This document shows positions 42,248 to 53,205 of a stretch of DNA of 64,000 nucleotides, piece by piece (within the stretch, counting starts at the first letter, position 1; each line of letters begins with the position of its first letter). The translations under genes were made by a program, and so were the position numbers. The stretch is from contig JAYKXP010000011.1 in assembly GCA_037176845.1 (NCBI GenBank), positions 186,001-250,000 on the forward strand, read 5' to 3'. The stretch comes from Paramarasmius palmivorus (taxonomy: Eukaryota; Basidiomycota; Agaricomycetes; Agaricales; Marasmiaceae). The notes beneath the pieces were generated by a model. That model was given only the letters and a program-made list of their open reading frames with translations. It did no database searches and was not told where the DNA came from.

Positions 42248-43227
42248 TCAAACATTATAGAAGTACGTCCTCTCCTCTCTAAAGCTGGGACCACATACGA
42301 AAGGAACCAGCATATTCAATAGCGTGTAATTGGCTTTGTCCCTCATTCTCCGCATACCGACGAATTCGAACCACTTGGGGTAGTAACCTGACCATGCCCA
42401 ATCAATTAACCACAGCTGTCCATCGTCGCCCAGTATGATATTCCTTCGTGCCAAATCAAGGTGAGATAGGACGAAGGGACATCTTTCATCCTCTTCGTTT
42501 CTATCCTCGGGTACAGGATGGATCCGCCTGAGACGGTCCATGTATATCCAGAAGTCCTGTCTCGTCTGGAATGGACCGGGCGGTGGGCCGCCCGTGTCAT
42601 AGAACACCGAAGAGGCGTGACATGCAGCTGGGCCTAGATATGGGGGACAAGCAGGGCCAGGAGGTGTGGAAGATGATGCTTGAAGTCGGTTACGAAGCTG
42701 TCGAATGTATCTTCGCAATGTGAAGGCTACCCAAAGCTTTTTGGGAAATGATAGGGAAGACCATACACGATCCAAGGGCTGACCGGGAATGATATCCATC
42801 ACTATACCCCACGTTCCCTCGTCAGCCTTTATGACTCTACGAACTCGAGGTACTGGGATTGTTGTATGGTCAGAGACAAGCCGGATTGTCTCAGCCTCTA
42901 TAGACCAAGGATCTCTCATCATCTCGAACTTGACAATGATGGTGGGCGTAATCTGCGCGACCGTCCCTTCAAGGTTCGGAATTCGTGCCGGGTGGTCAAG
43001 GGGCAACGGGGAACAATCTAGGAGTTGATCATCGGTTAGGTCGTCGATTTCATTTGGACACTACCAAGACTCGGATTTAGAGTGACATTGTGTATTAATA
43101 CAAGCCTACTCACCGTTGGGACGAGACGTTTCCTAGAAGAGGGAAAAAGAATATCGTCCACAGCGTCAGATAGAAATCCCAGTACTCGGTAGATGAGCGT
43201 AAGAAGAGTTTCGCGCAAAGGAGGCAT
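42248..43227 (-). CDS. Aminoglycoside phosphotransferase-fold (APH) kinase-like protein
   Basis: Two exons (43227-43114 and 43060-42248) join to 308 residues. After an N-terminal helix region (MPPLRETLLTLIYRVLGFLS) comes an N-lobe with TPTIIVKFEMMRD (candidate ATP lysine) and TTIPVPRVRRVIKADEGTW, then GIVMDIIPGQPLDRVW. The C-lobe has the Brenner motif HLDLARRNIILGDDGQLWLI followed by DWAWSGYYPKWFE, the Asp-Trp that binds magnesium in the family. Despite the name, most fungal members do not act on antibiotics; they are thought to phosphorylate small molecules, and many are uncharacterised. All motif residues are present, so activity is possible. No frame break. The start at 43227 is chosen as the first Met close to a plausible exon; upstream Met codons lack support. 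Confidence 0.78.
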
Positions 43228-44206
43228 GGTCCAGTGTTCGAGTATAAGGACGTTAGATATGTGAGCACAAGAAGGAAAGGGAAAGATAGTGTTCAGCACA
43301 ATCTAATGCAAAGCAATGTGCCGGAGGCGGCCAGGATGGGTGGGCCCAAAACAAAGAATCAAGCATAAATGTCAGCACTGCCGGGCGTCTTGGTATCCCA
43401 AATTGAAGCTCCAAATACAGAATATTTGATTCCTCAACGCCACGAAATAGGGAATGGGTGGGTGGGAGCTAAAAGAGGACGAGGGAAACAAGGAGGCAGC
43501 GAGATGTGCGTCGGGGGAAGACACGCGTTAGCAAGTCACGTGCGCGCGCGAGACTCTTGAAAAGGCCTCGCACAATGACGTAAGTGTATGCCACCCAGAA
43601 ATGCTCAGTCTAGCTCAGATTCAGTGTCCTGAACGCGCCAAAGACTCTTCTCTCTCCCGACTATCATCACTGCAACGGCGATGCTTCCTAATGACTGTTG
43701 TATAAAGACCTTCCACAGGACATTGCTTCATACCGAAAGCAGCAACGACGGCCTTTGGACCTCTGCCTGGTGCCAAGCCCAAGGTTTCGGACTCTCACCA
43801 GTCGTCAAGAAGACTCTGGACTCTGGTATATGCACAATAGGGTTGGTTGGCAGGATTTCTTTTGCATGGGAGATATACGAGTTGGATGTCTCCTCGTCTA
43901 GATCTTCGGTGAGTGTCAGCATATCTCTATGACTATGCTAGGCTTACTTACATTCGAATCCTGCATGTTCCAGTGTCGATGTCTCAGTTTTACCGCTGCA
44001 TTGCAAAAAGTTATGCGTCTAATGCTCTGATGTATCATACCTTCATTCCTACTTCTTCAGATACCTCTGGGACCCAAACGAAACATAAAGATTCAGAGAA
44101 AGAAAATGCATAGATATTCAAAGCTAGAATCAAATCAGGACAATTCCTACTCGTACCCCTACCATCGTACGAACTCACAACTTTCACAACTACCACTCTA
44201 CCAACC
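43228..44206. other. Intergenic; short unassigned ORFs
   Basis: Plus-strand ORFs at 43681-43932 and 43698-43901 overlap in different frames (one reads MHNRVGWQDFFCMGDIRVG). No family, splice pattern or signal peptide supports them. The last 70 bp form the leader of the broken orphan paralog. Confidence 0.4.
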
Positions 44207-44586
44207 ATGATCGACCTCGACGAAGTTCTCTTCTGAAAGGCTCACTATCGCTATGATCCTGGCCTTAAGGCATCGTTGATGGCCTACAAATTAGCAGAAC
44301 ATCCACCAACGAAGGAGATACCTCCGTGGATGCCTCCATCACGAACATGGCCTTTATCTTCTGCTTGCCTCACGACGACGACGACGACGACAACGTCATC
44401 ATCATTATCACGGCGGACAGCCTCCTCGCAATCCTCATTGTCTCCATCATCGTCATCACCCATTTCAGTTCAAACTCAGCGACGAAGAAGAAGATCCCGT
44501 CAATGGATACGGCGCATCCGCATAGCAAGCGGTTCAAAACCACACAGAAGGAGTTCTTCCATAGAGTTCTCTTCGAGGATATGTAG
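44207..44586 (+). pseudogene. Broken paralog of the short orphan gene at 37349
   Basis: The N-terminus reads MIDLDEVLF, then a TGA at 44234-44236 where the intact copy has Gly, then KAHYRYDPGLKASLMAYK, matching KAHYRYDPDLEASFKAYK. The middle contains an expanded ACG repeat (about 44379-44398) and a frame change. The end, in another frame, reads KKKIPSMDTAHPHSKRFKTT, then QKEFFHRVLFEDM and a stop at 44584-44586, matching KRKIPPTDEAHPFSKRF and QKEFLYKFLFVDKL. The leader before the ATG is also similar to that of the other copy. Confidence 0.72.
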
Positions 44587-45015
44587 TTGGACTGTAGTAT
44601 ACGGACTTGCCATTCGGACGCTATCTATATTTGAATTTACGTTCTTGAATCCTCTTAACAGATTGAATGAATGCGGCATGTTCAATCTTTTCGGACACAA
44701 GCTCGAAGTCCTGAGTAGAATGAGCTGTTTGGTCCCGGTTTTTATTTCTGCTATGTCCGTCGCGAGAATGAGCGCCTGTAGACGCCTGTGCGCCAGCCAT
44801 GTTTCTCACGCAGGCTTGCTTTTTTACCACCACCACCAGAAAACATCCGGCAATTTATCCTTCTTGGAACTCTCATGCGACACACCCAGCCATCCGCTCC
44901 CGCGAATTTTTTCTATTGGCGGTCTTAGGGAGACTTTGTTGGGCCACATCACAAGACTTCCCGCTGTCGCTGTGTTATAAGAATATGGGATTGAAGGCGC
45001 ACATTTCTTATCGCT
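44587..45015. promoter_or_regulatory. Upstream region of monooxygenase copy A
   Basis: TATAAG at 44976-44981 is 40 bp before the ATG. The 17-mer ATCACAAGACTTCCCGC (44948-44964) recurs exactly at 49127-49143 before copy C. Confidence 0.6.
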
Positions 45016-46519
45016 ATGAGCTCGAACCGTGTATTAATCATTGGCGGTGGTGAGTCTTCGCTAAAAGTACTTGTATCTGCCATGCCTAATCCTTTGTCTT
45101 CGCGTTCAGGATCAGCTGGTTTTCTTACAGCCCAAGTTCTCAAGAAGGTCTGCTTCATTTATCTGTGTACTCTTATCTCAGTGCACTCACGGTTAGACCA
45201 TACAGCTTGGGATACCCTACACTGTATTCGAGCAAGATGCAGCTCTCGATGCACGACCTCGCGATTGGGATTTCGGCATATACTGGGCACAAACACCTCT
45301 CGCAGATTGTCTTCCTCCAGAGATCACAGAGGAAAGGGTCAGAGCGACACAAGTAGATGACTGACTCTCAGCGCAGACGACACCTTTCCCATATACGACC
45401 TGTCTACAGGGGAAACCTTACTGGTGATTCCCTACACCGTTTGCGATGAGGATTCACAGGAGAAAAGTTTTTGAGGCTTAATTTCGGAAGGGCTGGATGT
45501 CAAGGTGAGGCTACTACGTTCTCTGTCAGAGTGGTCGTGTACTCAGCAATTCGAGAAGTACGGCAAGCGTCTCGTTGGGATCGAGACCAATGGAAAGATC
45601 GTCACCGCTACTTTCGAAGACGGTACACAGGAGCAAGGCGGTCTTCTCATTGGCGCGGAAGGTGCACATTCCAAAGTCCGCAACTTCCTTCTTGGCCCAG
45701 AGAAGGCAGCTTTAAAGCGAAATCCTTTGGTTCTTACCTACGTCGTTACGACACTTCCCTGAAGAGGCGATAGCAAAGATGCGGAAGCTTCATAAGAGAA
45801 TGTGTTGTGCTTTTCATCCAGAGGGAATGTTTGGGTGGTTTGGCAGTTTGTTTCCCTCTTGACGTTGTTACTATGTGTTGCTAACGATACCCCAATAGCT
45901 CATGAATGCTCCGACTCGACGCCTTCTTCAGAATGGACATTCACTCTGATGGTGTCTTGGAATGACTACAATGATTTCTACACCACAACTACGGAGATAC
46001 CCAACATTGGTAGCAAACCTGAAATCTTACGGAAGGCAAAGGCTCAAGCGCAAAGATTCGGCGAGCCCTTCCGGTCTATATGGAATGCAGTTCCCGACGA
46101 TGCGCCAGTATGGTATAACCGCTTGAGTTCGTGGCCAACGGAGGAATGGGATAATCGTAATGGAACGGTTACCTTGATTGGAGACGCTGCTCACCCCATG
46201 CTTCCTCGTGAGTGCGAATTACCTCTCTGGGTCACAAGTTCCGACCTCGACGCTCTATGTAGACCGAGGCCAGGGGCTGAATAATGCCATTCACGGTGTG
46301 GCGTCTCTCCAATCGGCGCTTCGTGACCGCTACGAACCCGATGATGCACAGCCATTCAAACGGGCATTGGAGGTCTATGAGTCGGATGTATGGGAGCGTG
46401 GTCGAGAGGCCGTTATCATGTCTGATGAGAACGCGGAAGCGGTTCATAACTGGGAGAAGTTGAAGAAGAGTCCGCTGTTCAAGCTTGGGATCAAGCCAAG
46501 AGTTGTGGGAGACGAATAA
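45016..46519 (+). pseudogene. FAD-dependent monooxygenase copy A, frame broken several times
   Basis: First of three tandem copies. All exons can be found: MSSNRVLIIGGG, SAGFLTAQVLKK, RDWDFGIYWAQTPLADCLPP, LLIGAEGAHSKVRNFLLGPE, WNDYNDFYTTTTEIPNIGS, TVTLIGDAAHPMLP, LNNAIHGVASLQSALRDRYE, so the two nucleotide-binding motifs and the DG motif are recognisable. Compared with copy B, single bases are lost or gained at about 45361 (GATGAC|TGACTC), 45432 (CCCTACACC), in the A-rich stretch near 45462, at about 45480 and near 45762 (CTTCCCTGAAG). As written it cannot be translated past the second third. Identity to copy B is otherwise high, so damage is recent, or the consensus is poor here. Confidence 0.72.
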
Positions 46520-46837
46520 AACTGCGAAGACCTGTAACTCGGCGACCCGGCGGAGGTACAAGAATGTCAACGAACGGACCTGGGACGGACCATGGGGGCT
46601 GTTGCAGTAGACATTCGTATTCTCAGAGCTCTCATGCCGCATTTCTCACAGATACTCATGTTCTGCGATAGCGGACCTGATAATAATAAGCCTGTGCTAG
46701 GACCCGCTTCGGGGCGGCAGGGATTGGTACTACACGTACACTAAACGATCTACGAAGCGTCAGAACTTATCACAACACTCAGTTAGTCGGCACGGTTTAT
46801 AAGGATGCTGGATTGAGTGCAATTATTTCTCATCGTC

Positions 46838-48332
46838 ATGACTTCTAACCGCGTTTTAATCATCGGTGGTGGTGCGTAGTTCCTGGAAAAACTTCGAGCC
46901 AGTTTCTCTGACCCTCTCACGTTCAGGATCCGCTGGTTTTCTTACGGCCCAAGTTCTCAAAAAGGTGCGCTTTGTCTTTGTCGCTAATCCCGTTATGCTC
47001 ACGCTGAACCATACAGCTCGGGATTCCTTATTCAATATTCGAGCAGGATACAGCCCTTGACTCTCGACCTCGTGATTGGGATTTTGGCATCTACTGGGCG
47101 CAAACACCACTCTCAGACTGTCTTCCTCCAGAGATCACGGAAGAGAGGGTCAGGGCGACACAAGTGGATGACCTGACCATTAGCTCGGATGACACTCTTC
47201 CTATATACGACCTATCTACAGGGGAAACCTTACTGGTGATTCCCACACCGTTTGCGATGAGGATTCATAGGAGGAAGTTTTTAAGGCTCATTTCAGAGGG
47301 ACTGGATGTTAAGGTACTTAAGCTTGCTTTCAGTCATCATTAGGTGGTACTAATAGAGTGGGAGAAGTATGGTAAACGACTCATCGGTATCGAGACCAAC
47401 GGGAAGGTTGTCACCGCTACTTTCGCAGATGGTACACAGGAACAAGGTGGTCTTCTCATTGGTGCAGAAGGGGCTCATTCCAGAGTTCGCGATCTTCTCC
47501 TTGGACCAGAACAAGCTGCTTTGAAACGTAATCCTCTGGTGCTCACTTACGTCGTCACGAAACTGCCGGAAGAGGCAATAGCAAAGATGCGGAAACTTCA
47601 TAAGAGAATGACAAGTTGCTTCCATCCAGAAGGTATCTTTGCATGGTTTGGTGGTACGTTGTTCCTACTACGCCGTTTTTGCACCACTGACGGCGACCCA
47701 ACAGCACACGAACGCTCTGAGGCAACACCTCCCTCCGAATGGACCTTCACTTTAATGATGTCTTGGAACGAATATGAAGGTTTCTACACCACGACTACCG
47801 AGATCTCTAACATTGGCAGTAAACCCGAAATTCTGCGAAGGGCAAAGGCGCAAGCCCAGAAGTTTGCTGAACCTTTTCGGTCGATCTGGAACGCGGTTCC
47901 TGACAATGCGCTGGTTTGGCACAACCGCTTGAGTTCATGGCCAACAGAGGAATGGGATAACCGTAATGGAACAGTTACCTTGATTGGCGATGCTGCCCAT
48001 CCTATGCTCCCTCGTGAGTGCTCTTTACTCTATATTATCACGTTGCAAGTTTTGACTTTTGATGCTTTTATGTAGATCGAGGACAAGGATTGAACAACGC
48101 CATCCATGATGTAGCATCTCTCCATTCAGCGTTTCGTGAATACTACAAACCCGACAACTCGGAGCCATTCAAACATGCACTGGAGGTATACGAATCTGAT
48201 TTATGGAAACGCGGCCGAGAGGCTGTCATCATGTCAGACGAGAATTCAGAGGCAGTCCACAATTGGGATAAGCTAAAGAAGAGTCCACTCTTTACGCTTG
48301 GGATCAAGCCAAGAGCCATGAATGGGAACTAA
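46838..48332 (+). CDS. FAD-dependent monooxygenase copy B (class A, salicylate hydroxylase-like), intact
   Basis: Six exons (46838-46871, 46927-46964, 47017-47313, 47359-47653, 47705-48013, 48076-48332) join to exactly 409 residues. VLIIGGG plus SAG across intron 1 is the GxGxxG FAD site. GGLLIGAEGAHSRVR is the DG motif that contacts FAD and NAD(P)H, and TVTLIGDAAHPMLPHRGQGL is the GD motif that binds the ribityl chain. These features define single-component flavoprotein hydroxylases such as salicylate or kynurenine 3-monooxygenase; related fungal enzymes often act in secondary metabolism or aromatic catabolism. No membrane anchor or signal peptide. The gene is flanked by copies A and C in the same direction. 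TATAAG (46798-46803) is 40 bp before the ATG, implying a very short leader. Substrate cannot be inferred. Confidence 0.88.
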
Positions 48333-49194
48333 AACAGCCAAGGTCCGTCGGAGGTTTAGGTATGATTTGAGACTGGCTTTTTAGTTGTTCGGGATTCTAA
48401 CGGCGATTTTTATTCTAGGAGTCTTGTAACTACCAGTGATCCACCAAAATCTACGGTGAGTGAAAAAAAACGATTTAGCTATTATCGTCACACTGACGTC
48501 TTCCCGTAGACTACATAAATATGTATTGTTGCTACTCAAGGAGATCCATTAACCCGAGAGGGAATGGGCATGCCACTGAATATGTTCATCTGCGGAGCTC
48601 ATGCGATGTAGGGAGAAAGAAAACCCTTGCCCAGTAAAAGGTCATACCCAAGGCGCTGTTAAGACTCGCAATCAGCGGATAGCACCTATGGATGTCATCG
48701 GATGTCGTTGGCTAGCATCCGCAAAAATCCCACTACTAGGCGTGTATTGAACCGTTCATTTGCATCTGCTCACAGGATCTTGCCCTTCTCATTTAATATT
48801 AAACAACAAATCCAATCTACCATCACGGACAACAGACGCGGAACACATCTAGGTGTCCTGCATGCCGGCGTTTCAGGTATGTACTCCTTGGAGTACGAAA
48901 GATTGATGTAAATCCTGACCCGGAAGGTTCATTCCATAGGCGTTGGTGTTTCCGTCAGCCCACACTTTACCTGTTGCTTGGGGTCAGGCTCGTGCGATTG
49001 GATTTCGGGAAGACTGGCAAGGAAACAGTACCGGGTTCTGTTACAGTTGAGGAACGGCCGCCAATCAATCCTTCCTGGGACTTTTGTGGATTACTCCCTC
49101 TTCGGCTGGCTGTGAAGATATTTCATATCACAAGACTTCCCGCATTTGCTGGAGTATAAAAATATGAGGTTCAAGACACACATTCCTCATCATC
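48333..49194. promoter_or_regulatory. Intergenic between monooxygenase copies B and C
   Basis: No gene seen. The right end carries the conserved 17-mer (49127-49143) and TATAAAAA (49155-49162), 40 bp before the copy C ATG. Confidence 0.55.
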
Positions 49195-50686
49195 ATGAAC
49201 TCAAATCGCGTACTCATCATCGGCGGTGGTGAGTTTTCACCAGAAATGTTCGTAGCTGCAATGCCTAATCCTTGCTTTGTGTTTAGGATCGGCTGGTTTC
49301 CTTACAGCTCAAGTTCTCAAGAAGGTTTGCTTGATTCCATCGTATACCTGCCGGTTCAGCGTTCTCACCAGGACCATATAGCTTGGCATTCCCTACACTA
49401 TCTTCGAGCGGGATGGAGTACTTGATCCTCGTCGTCGTGACTGGGACTTCGGGATCTACTGGGCACAAACACCCCTCGCGAGCTGTCTTCCTCCAGAAAT
49501 TACAGAGGAAAGGGTCACAGTAACGCAAGTAGACGATCTGACCCCCAGTGCGGACGATACCTGTCCCATATATGACGCATCTACAGGAGAGACCATGATC
49601 GTACTTCCGACCCCGTTTGCGATGAGGCTCCAAAGGCGGAAGTTTGTGAACCTTATTTCGGAAGGGCTAGATGTCAAGGTGAGCTATATGCCTTCCATCC
49701 AAGTGTATATGCATATTTGACGGCAAGAGCAGTACGGCAAGCGTCTCGTTGGAGTGGAGACCAATGGAAAGATCGTCACCGCTACTTTCGAAGACGGTAC
49801 AAAGGAACAAGGCGGTCTTCTCATTGGTGCAGATGGTGCACATTCCAAAGTCCGCGACTTTCTCCTTGGGCCAGAGAAGTCGGCTTTGAAGCGGAATCCT
49901 CTGGTGCTTACCTATGTCACCACGACACTGCCTGAAGAAGCAATAGCACAGGTTCGAAAGCTCCACAACAGAATGTCAGTTGCTTTCCATCCAGCAGGAA
50001 TCTTCACGTTTTTTGGCGGTATGCTCAAGTTCTCTTTCTACTTTGGTTCGCACTGTTAACAATACTTCCGGCAGCACACGAATGTTCCGATGCAAAGCCA
50101 TCTTCAGAATGGACTTTTACCTTGATGCTAACTTGGAATGAATATGAAGGATTCCACACTACGACCACCGAGATACCCAGCGTTGGTAGTAGACCGGAAA
50201 TTCTACGCAAGGCAAAGGCTAAGGCACAAATATTCGCTGAACCCTTCCGGTCCATTTGGAACGCGGTTCCCCGACGATGCTAGTTTGGCATAACCGGTTG
50301 AGTTCGTGGCCGACGGAGGAATGGGATAATCATCATGGAACAGTTACTTTGATCGGAGATGCTGCTCATCCTATGCTTCCTCGTAAGGCACATCTACATA
50401 TACCTGGCCTCAAGTACTCACTGTCCCACTAGACCGAGGTCAAGGGTTGAACAATGCCATCCTTGACGTTGCGTCTCTCCAAGCGGCACTTCGTGAACAC
50501 TACAAGCCCGGAGATACAGAGTCATTCAAACGGGCGCTGGAACTTTATGAGCCCGATGTATGGAAGCGCGGCCGGGAGGCTGTTATTCTCTCGGATGAGA
50601 ATTCAGAGGAGGTTCATAATTGGGATAAGTTGAAGCAGAGCTCACTGTTCAAGCATGGGGCCAAGCAAAGAGTGAGCAAGGAATAA
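49195..50686 (+). pseudogene. FAD-dependent monooxygenase copy C, broken near the GD motif
   Basis: Third tandem copy: MNSNRVLIIGGG, SAGFLTAQVLKK, RDWDFGIYWAQTPLASCLPP, LLIGADGAHSKVRDFLLGPE, LTWNEYEGFHTTTTEIPSVG, then a frame break, then TVTLIGDAAHPMLP and LNNAILDVASLQAALREHYK to the stop at 50684-50686. Exon edges agree with copy B. The break is compact: around 50267-50284 the sequence GTTCCCCGACGATGCTAGTTT has one C more than expected and lacks two bases after GCT, so WNAVPDDA runs into a stop. Without that it would be a full-length enzyme. Several residues differ from A and B over the whole length, so it diverged earlier than those two or evolves faster. Confidence 0.65.
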
Positions 50687-50971
50687 TGGGAGAAGGCTAT
50701 ATATTGTGTTTGTATGAGTGTGTTATGAATATAGAATTTGTGACCTGAAAGTCCGTTTGGTACTGTTGCTGAAATCGTACAACTCGGACCCATCCCGTTA
50801 CGTAACGGGACTGTTCCTTTTTCACTCGAAGTCTCGAACCGCGACGACCCTCATCGCGACCTCAACACTGTAGCGGATGTATTATTTGTGCTTCGCTCGT
50901 TACGGTTTGGAACCGTGCGGACCCATATCTGGCGTCGAGATTCCTGAGGGAGAGGCACGAGGCGACATGTG

Positions 50972-53205
50972 ATGGTGGGAGGTAAGGCATGTTCATTATC
51001 TGGTAATTCAGCAGGCTCACAGCTCAACTTTCCTTGTAGGCAAAACATGCCCTACAAAAGACACCAAAAAGGGACGCATCGACAAGCTGAAGGAAGAGGG
51101 AAATAAGCTGTTCGCTAACAAAGACTTCAAGGCAGCGATTGCAAAGTACACGGAAGGTATCACCCTCGACGACAAGAACGCTGTTCTATATGCCAATCGT
51201 GCTGCTTGCAAGCTCAGTATCAAGCAGTCAGTAATGTACATGTCTTTCTCTTCGCAATGACTGATGTTTTCTTGTCTCCAGATACTTGGATGCTGCAAGC
51301 GACGCGTCTTTGGTGAGGACTTTGGATCCTTGCCACCCTGTCGATCATTGATTCAACACCTTTCAGGCTACCGAAATTGATCCTAGATATGCCAAAGCTT
51401 GGGCCAGGCTAGCTACCGCACAAGACGTGAGTCGTCAATGTTCCTTACCATCAGCACAGATGCTCACGACAGATGGCCTTCATCCAGGCTCTGAAACAAC
51501 CTGTTGGTAGTGTATACTCCTGGCGAAAGGCTGTCGATGCTCTCTCCAAAGGTGGCTTGACTGAGGCAGAAAAGAAGCAGAAAGCGGAATACGAGGCCTC
51601 TCTTGCCAGAGCAAAGAAAGACGAGGCATATTTCTGGGATACAAACAAGCCTTTCGACTACGAGAAAATGTCGGCATTCGCAAGGACACCATTGAGTCAT
51701 AAATTGTCATGGGAGATTGCAACCGAAATGATACCTCAGTTGATTCGCGAGGGAAATTGCAAGAGCAGTGTGCGCCTCTGTGTATCTTGGAACCTCAATG
51801 GTACTGACAGCTCACCAGGCTTGGACTATAGCCTTTGCCTACAATCGGTTCGAAGAAGCCAACAGATGGATCATGCAGAATTCCATCCAAGGAACGTTTG
51901 CGATGGTCAAGCTCCAATGCATCGAGAAACTGACGAATGCAATCATCACCGATATGCGAGTATTTCATGTATCAGACCCAAAATGGTTTGAGAAATTTGA
52001 GCATCAGAGTAAGTTTTAACTGACATAAGCAGAATTTTTGACTTAAATGCACTGCAGTGTATTTGGAAGCACAGAGTCGTCAAGCTTGGACTCATGCGGC
52101 TCCGGAAAAGATCAAGAAGGAAGCATTGCAGCGCTTGGCCAAAGAAAGGTTGGGATAATGTTCGGCCAGCCTTGAGCTGCAGCGTACGGTAAAGTGCTTC
52201 ACGTTGATTGCTTCCGATGGGATAGCTTACAACGTCTATCCTAGCTCTTGGGTCGTATTCGGATTCTTGGATGGCGGGATGAGACATAACTGGACATCAG
52301 AGGCCCAGTATATAGGTCGGGCTATCGAAATCATCAAGTGGGGCCGTAGAGTGTGGGCAGATGTAGCCCATGAGGACCGCGGTGTAATCTTTCGCGAAAC
52401 CTTTCTTCGTGGAGTTCAGACGTTGCATATGGAGGCTGTGATAAAAGTATGTATGTTGCACGGGTTTCAAATTAGTTCCAGCTCATCATCGTGCTAGCTG
52501 TACTCTGCTGAAACGAACCGCAAGAGGAAGAAAGAACTTCTAGAAGAGTTATTGGCCGAGGCGGATGAGGTCATCAAGAGTGTTGAATCTGAAGCCCCTC
52601 CCCCATATGCGACCGACCCTGCCTTCTTCATAGGACACTACGACTACCCCCGTGGGCAAGGATACGCGTAAGCCCATCTTTCCTGCCTTTTCTGGGCTGC
52701 GTTAATCCATAATACAGAATGAAAGGCTTTTACTATAATGAATTGGCGAAGAAAACCACTGACAAGACCGAGAAGACCGAACTTTGCCGAAAATCAGGTT
52801 TCCTGTACCTAGATGCAGCAGAAATCTTCCCAGAAGACGACGAAAGACATGCTCGTAAGTCAGAACACCTTCTCTAATCGATACCAACAGTACTGATTGG
52901 CTGCGACAGACTTCTTGCACGTTGCGATAAAAAACATGATGGAAGTCGCAACACCTGTCACCTTTATCCTGACGCTTATGGAAAGGCTACGCAATGCAGT
53001 TCCAAAGATGTTGAAGATATGGACCATATCTCCTTTGGCAACAGCGAATCGAGATGAGTCTATACGCAGTACATTGTCATGGGAGGCCCACTTGAGAAAG
53101 AAGCTCGCAGAAGGGAAGGTTTCCGAAGAGTATGGCGCGTCTTTCTCTTCTGTGGAGTCACCCCATCCCCCTTCTGCCTTCAAGGTTGACATGGACTTCA
53201 AGTAG
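50972..53205 (+). CDS. Tetratricopeptide repeat protein of unknown function
   Basis: A tiny first exon (50972-50981, MVG) joins exon 2 at 51040, then 51282-51312, 51367-51426, 51473-51769, 51819-52008 and more. The N-terminus is a TPR domain: RIDKLKEEGNKLFANKDFKA, YTEGITLDDKNAVLYANRAA, YLDAASDASLATEIDPRYAK, AWARLATAQ. The rest is helical (FAYNRFEEANRWIMQNSIQG, GFLDGGMRHNWTSEAQYIGR, YYNELAKKTTDKTEKTELCR, HFLHVAIKNMMEVATPVTF) and ends AFKVDMDFK. TPR domains of this CTPR/STI1-like type bind chaperone or protein tails. An in-frame TAA near 52155 lies where the frame GWDNVRPAL is displaced, so two nearby indels probably cause it. A decayed paralog sits at 4203-5600. Codons before 50972 do not extend the frame. 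Confidence 0.75.

Noticed and set aside
44326..44586. ORF with poly-Asp run and hydrophobic stretch as a separate membrane protein
   Set aside because: It is the broken end of the orphan paralog read through an expanded ACG repeat.
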